Positions 60,956-64,000 of a DNA stretch of 64,000 nucleotides are shown here, piece after piece. The DNA lies in the NCBI GenBank assembly GCA_964623815.1, contig CAZUVR010000008.1, positions 41,296 through 105,295 of the forward strand, read 5' to 3'. This stretch comes from Chroococcopsis sp964623815 (GTDB lineage: Bacteria; Cyanobacteriota; Cyanobacteriia; Cyanobacteriales; Microcystaceae). Within the stretch, counting starts at the first letter, position 1. Every line of letters starts with the position of its first letter. Made by a program: the position numbers and the translations under genes. The notes under the pieces were generated by a model that worked only from the letters and a program-made list of their open reading frames with translations, had not been told where the DNA came from and searched no databases.

Positions 60956-63307
60956 TTAGCTTACAAAAATATTTTCGTAAGTTAAATTTAACCCCGTATT
61001 TAAAGTAGCCAGTTGTAAAGGGGGCGTTATTCCCGAACCATCTTTATCGTATAAAAGATTACCCGTAAAGGAGTTGTAAATAAATCGTTGAGAGGATGAA
61101 GTAGCCGCGCTTCCTATAAAAAATTGCTCCGATAATAAAGTACCCCTGATTAAACCCCCTTCAAAAGAAGAACCCCTAACAAATATGAGGTCGTCAGTAG
61201 GATTAAAATCTCTAATAGTGTCTAAACCTTCATTAGGAGCCTGATAATCGAATATATCAGCTCCGCTACCGCCTATGAGAAGATCTTTACCGGAGCCTCC
61301 CGCAATGACTCCTGTACGATTATTACTCGTAATAACGTCATTTCCATTAGTAGAAATAGGAGAACGTGTTCCATCATCGTTAATTATCGTACCCGAAACC
61401 GCCGAGGGAGTTCCTATATCATAGCCAGAACCACGATTTAGAACTAGAGAGACGGTTTCGTTGCCCTCAACAATATTCTCGTTAATAGGTTTAATAACCA
61501 CTCTAGCGGTAGTTGAACCGGGGTTAAAAGTTACGGTGCCAGTAGTGCCCGTAAAAGTCGCCGCCTCCGTAAGCGTATAATCATTATTTAGAGTAGCGCT
61601 ACCAGCCACACTAAAATTAACCGTTAGTGGAGTATTTATAAAACTATTCCGGGTGAAAGTATAGACAAAAGCCTCAGCACTATTTTCTGTTATACCGCTC
61701 CAGTTGACATTAAGGGCGATCGGATTAGGTAGGGCAACCACAGAAACTTTATCCAACGCGGGGCCGTAAAACCTGTTAGCACTTTGATTGGAAAGACTGT
61801 AAAACTCTAATGTAGTAGTGGTGGAGTTGGCGGTAAAGACCCAAGATTTGTCTTCCCATCCCATATCGCTCAAGCTATAGCCTGTAGTATCAAAAGAAAA
61901 ATTAGAGGATTGGTTTGCCGCTGATACGGCTAGTTGTTTAACTGGTGAGCCACCTAAGGGATTACCGGCAATGGAGAAATTAACTCTGTATCTTTTTCCG
62001 ATAACCGTGTTAAAAGTTTGAGCGATACCGCCTACTCCAGGTGAACCATTGAGGTCGAGGCTCCGCCCCCCATCGGCTGCTTGCCAATATCTGCCATTAT
62101 AGTCGATCTGACCTCTCGTTACCGTCCATCCCGTTATAGCCGATGAACCAGCGTCTGGAGAGATAAGACCTACGCCCTGATTCGGATTGGCCCCCGTTTC
62201 AAAACTGCCGTTAACGATTAAATTAACGCCATCGTTATCGATAATATTCAAAATGGCAGTATTTGTGGTTCCCACGGTAGCCCCGCCCGTAGGCTCGGTT
62301 AAAGTTAAATTAACCGTTTCATCTTCCTCTACTCTTACATCATTAATTATGGGGATAGTTATCGGTATTGATGTGGGCAGAAATCCTGAAGCCGTTGTCG
62401 CCCCAAAAATTGTTCCGTTGTTGGCATTAGGGGTTATATCCCTCGCCGTATCTTGATTGGTGTTATTGAAGTTATAGTAGTCTACTAATCCGTTCTCAAA
62501 ACCGTTCAATTGTCTCGGTAAATTCGCTTGGATTTGCGCTTGAGTTCTAGCCAGGTTCCAGATACGGAAATCATCAACCTTGCCGTTAAAATAAGCATCT
62601 TGGCTCCAGTTACTACGGCCTATGTACCGATTCGTGCGGTTGACATTCAGAACCGGGGCAACCAAGCCAGAAGCTTTTACTTCTCCATCCCAATAAATAG
62701 AAGCATCCCCGGTTCCATTAATAACCGCCGCCACATGAACCCATCGATTTTCTGGAAATTTTTCTAAAGTAGTAATCTTTCCAAGAGAGGAGCCTGTATA
62801 GTTAGCTAAACTCATTTTCCCAGAGTTCGCTTCATAGTAGAGAGTTAGGTTATCGCTCCCTGCCCCATTGCCAAAATCAAATATTCTACTTATTAAATTG
62901 CCATCGACATTATCCGCAAACACCCAAGCTTCTACCGTTAGTGGGCCTGCGGATCTAGTAGCAGGCAAGCTCACATAATCATCGACTCCATCGAAATCTA
63001 AACCGTTGCCTCCTCGATTAAAACTGATGTTGATAGGAGTACTATTATAATCACTAGACGCGAGAGCTGTACCATTAGTTAAAACTAGTCTTACTGAAAA
63101 GTTATTAGCGCTGTCTCCGGTTCTCCTAACCATTACTTGTTGAACAAATGTGCCATCTTCTCTCACGGTAAAATTAGATGAGCTAAATTCTACAAAGGGC
63201 AGGGGGTTATTGTTTACTATTCTAGAAGTTCTTTTGGCAGTTAAATTATTATTTTTTTCAGGGTTGAAAGTTAGTGAATTGTTAATTAAGAATAGATTTA
63301 CAGTCAT
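60956..63307 (-). CDS. Large multidomain surface protein, Calx-beta/LamG/DUF642-like/RTX-like
   Basis: A 783-residue protein without a clear N-terminal signal peptide, which suits type I secretion of RTX-like proteins. Domains: first half of a Calx-beta (38-97, NFTVREDG... SSDYNSTPINISF), a LamG-like concanavalin fold (98-305, LDFDGVDDYVSLPATRSAGP and WVHVAAVINGTG), second half of the Calx-beta (310-358, VRVEEDETVNLTLTEPTGGA), a DUF642-like region (about 360-525, LIVNGSFETG), a full Calx-beta (528-645) and a C-terminal part with RTX-type nonapeptides GGSGKDLLIGGSGADIFDY (670-688) plus a conserved end. It probably binds calcium and carbohydrate, acting in adhesion or matrix. It converges on the small kinase gene. 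Confidence 0.82.
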   Translation of the reverse strand: MTVNLFLINNSLTFNPEKNNNLTAKRTSRIVNNNPLPFVEFSSSNFTVREDGTFVQQVMVRRTGDSANNFSVRLVLTNGTALASSDYNSTPINISFNRGGNGLDFDGVDDYVSLPATRSAGPLTVEAWVFADNVDGNLISRIFDFGNGAGSDNLTLYYEANSGKMSLANYTGSSLGKITTLEKFPENRWVHVAAVINGTGDASIYWDGEVKASGLVAPVLNVNRTNRYIGRSNWSQDAYFNGKVDDFRIWNLARTQAQIQANLPRQLNGFENGLVDYYNFNNTNQDTARDITPNANNGTIFGATTASGFLPTSIPITIPIINDVRVEEDETVNLTLTEPTGGATVGTTNTAILNIIDNDGVNLIVNGSFETGANPNQGVGLISPDAGSSAITGWTVTRGQIDYNGRYWQAADGGRSLDLNGSPGVGGIAQTFNTVIGKRYRVNFSIAGNPLGGSPVKQLAVSAANQSSNFSFDTTGYSLSDMGWEDKSWVFTANSTTTTLEFYSLSNQSANRFYGPALDKVSVVALPNPIALNVNWSGITENSAEAFVYTFTRNSFINTPLTVNFSVAGSATLNNDYTLTEAATFTGTTGTVTFNPGSTTARVVIKPINENIVEGNETVSLVLNRGSGYDIGTPSAVSGTIINDDGTRSPISTNGNDVITSNNRTGVIAGGSGKDLLIGGSGADIFDYQAPNEGLDTIRDFNPTDDLIFVRGSSFEGGLIRGTLLSEQFFIGSAATSSSQRFIYNSFTGNLLYDKDGSGITPPLQLATLNTGLNLTYENIFVS

Positions 63308-63466
63308 CTGGTATAGCCAATTTCTACTGGTTAAGGGTTAAAATAAGTACTATTTGGGTTAGTACATTTGATAAGGACGATTTTACACGAATTATAGTTT
63401 CAAAAGAAGATAATTCATTATTCGCACTTTGCTTTAACTTCAAATTTTATTCCAAACTATAGGATT

Positions 63467-63494
63467 CATATTTTTGGAATTATCCAAAAATATG
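63467..63494. promoter_or_regulatory. Perfect 12-bp inverted repeat upstream of the surface protein gene
   Basis: Arms CATATTTTTGGA and TCCAAAAATATG with a 4-base ATTA loop, 160 bases upstream of the surface-protein start (63307, minus strand). It may be an operator or a small repeat; function is not known. Confidence 0.55.
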
Positions 63495-63962
63495 TTAGGT
63501 TAGTTGCGGCTAAACAGTACGATATTTATTACTTCTAAGAAATTAAATTGGCGGAAGATTGATAAAATGTTATATCTTCTTCCCTCTATAGTCAACCCTA
63601 TCCAGGGAAAACTCAAACTCGTATTTCCATAGCAAAAAGTTAATGTCATCACTTGTAGATAGTAGATCTCTAACCGCAGAAAACTTTCCCGAAAAAATCC
63701 TCCATCGACAAAAAATGCTGATCAAGCGTGGATTTAAGACAAGAGAGAAGAGAGTAAGGCTTTATAGACTGGGGGCTAATTCCCCTCACGAATCACTCCT
63801 CATTTCGCACTACTATTATGAGTAGTGCGTGAATTTTGCTCAGAGAATTCCCTCTACGAGGACATCCATCATCTCCTAAGCTTGTTTAATAGCGTTCTCA
63901 TCAATTAAAACATCTACAGCACAAAGGTTTTAAAAAACACCAATTTTTTTTTATCAAAAGGG

Positions 63963-63991
63963 TTGACAAAGCTAGGATAGTTAGATACATT
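63963..63991 (+). promoter_or_regulatory. Sigma-70-type promoter for a gene to the right
   Basis: TTGACA at 63963-63968, 17 bases, TACATT at 63986-63991. The transcribed gene lies beyond the window end. Confidence 0.6.
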
Positions 63992-64000
63992 GGTAAATGC

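Larger units (their letters stand above)
63308..64000. other. Right-end intergenic region with palindromes and a promoter
   Basis: No supported gene in these 693 bases. They hold a perfect 28-base hairpin (63467-63494), a second hairpin (63806-63829, arms CGCACTACT/AGTAGTGCG), a 60-codon frame at 63643-63825 with no recognisable features, and a near-consensus promoter at 63963-63991 pointing out of the window. Confidence 0.5.

Noticed and set aside
63643..63825. 60-codon frame near the right end
   Set aside because: No domain, no signal peptide and ends inside a hairpin; likely chance.

Overview
The window is a stretch of a cyanobacterial chromosome. The lineage is shown by ferredoxin-NADP reductase carrying an N-terminal CpcD-type phycobilisome-linker domain (petH), phosphoribulokinase with the cyanobacterial P-loop and redox cysteines, tandem PspA/Vipp1 genes, a standalone DUF721/DciA-type protein, a type III (GlnT-like) glutamine synthetase, PEP-CTERM tails, many GAF/PAS hybrid kinases and repeated GCGATCGC (HIP1-type) octamers. 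Coding density is high, genes lie on both strands in short runs, and no rRNA operon, prophage or CRISPR array is visible. Genus is not resolved from sequence alone.

Layout. 1-4961: end of a glycosyltransferase, a MOSC protein, an aminotransferase, rsmI, then a 0.57 kb accessory gap with a MITE-like nested inverted repeat and a triplicated 23-bp promoter repeat driving an AT-rich sulfotransferase gene. 5022-11807: glycogen phosphorylase and a giant hybrid kinase, both on the minus strand. 12082-15157: an MnmD-like methyltransferase beside a decaying array of EF-hand/PEP-CTERM exported proteins. 15525-22864: HD-GYP regulator, CysQ phosphatase, glutathione reductase, D-Ala-D-Ala carboxypeptidase, petH and prk (divergent). 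22951-28101: small Cys-rich protein, DciA-like protein, a proline-rich membrane protein, two PspA-family genes, thioredoxin and an aminotransferase. 28102-35324: an IS1 remnant, another giant hybrid kinase and a REC-GGDEF-EAL regulator. 35386-41589: glutathionyl-hydroquinone reductase-cobA-hemD, ruvB/hisF divergent pair, tRNA-Ala, a 4-TM protein and a histone-deacetylase-like hydrolase. 41854-52367: DUF937 protein, multisensor diguanylate cyclase, type II NADH dehydrogenase, rimK with an M14-type partner, GT39, glutaminase, moeA. 52399-57426: an LRV-repeat pseudogene, a desaturase-hydrolase-glnT operon, an LptF/G permease and tRNA-Glu. 57853-64000: ilvB with a C-terminal zinc ribbon, a small response-regulator kinase, and a 783-residue exported adhesin-like protein.

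Themes. Signalling is heavy: six REC- or GGDEF-containing regulators, of which three can make or break cyclic di-GMP (diguanylate cyclase at 42829, EAL enzyme at 33576, HD-GYP at 15525). Thiol redox (glutathione reductase, glutathionyl-hydroquinone reductase, thioredoxin) and carbon/nitrogen metabolism (prk, petH, glgP, glutaminase, glnT, ilvB) form the housekeeping part. Calcium-binding or adhesive exported proteins (12940-15157, 60956-63307) form the surface part.

The most unusual signals are: heptanucleotide GACTCCC repeats lying in the same coding orientation in three unrelated genes and encoding the same peptide; a LamG domain apparently inserted inside a Calx-beta domain; the EF-hand/PEP-CTERM array with a deletion pseudogene; the zinc ribbon on acetolactate synthase; and a set of long perfect palindromes in promoter regions. 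All functional calls are from reading the sequence and family knowledge; no database search was run.
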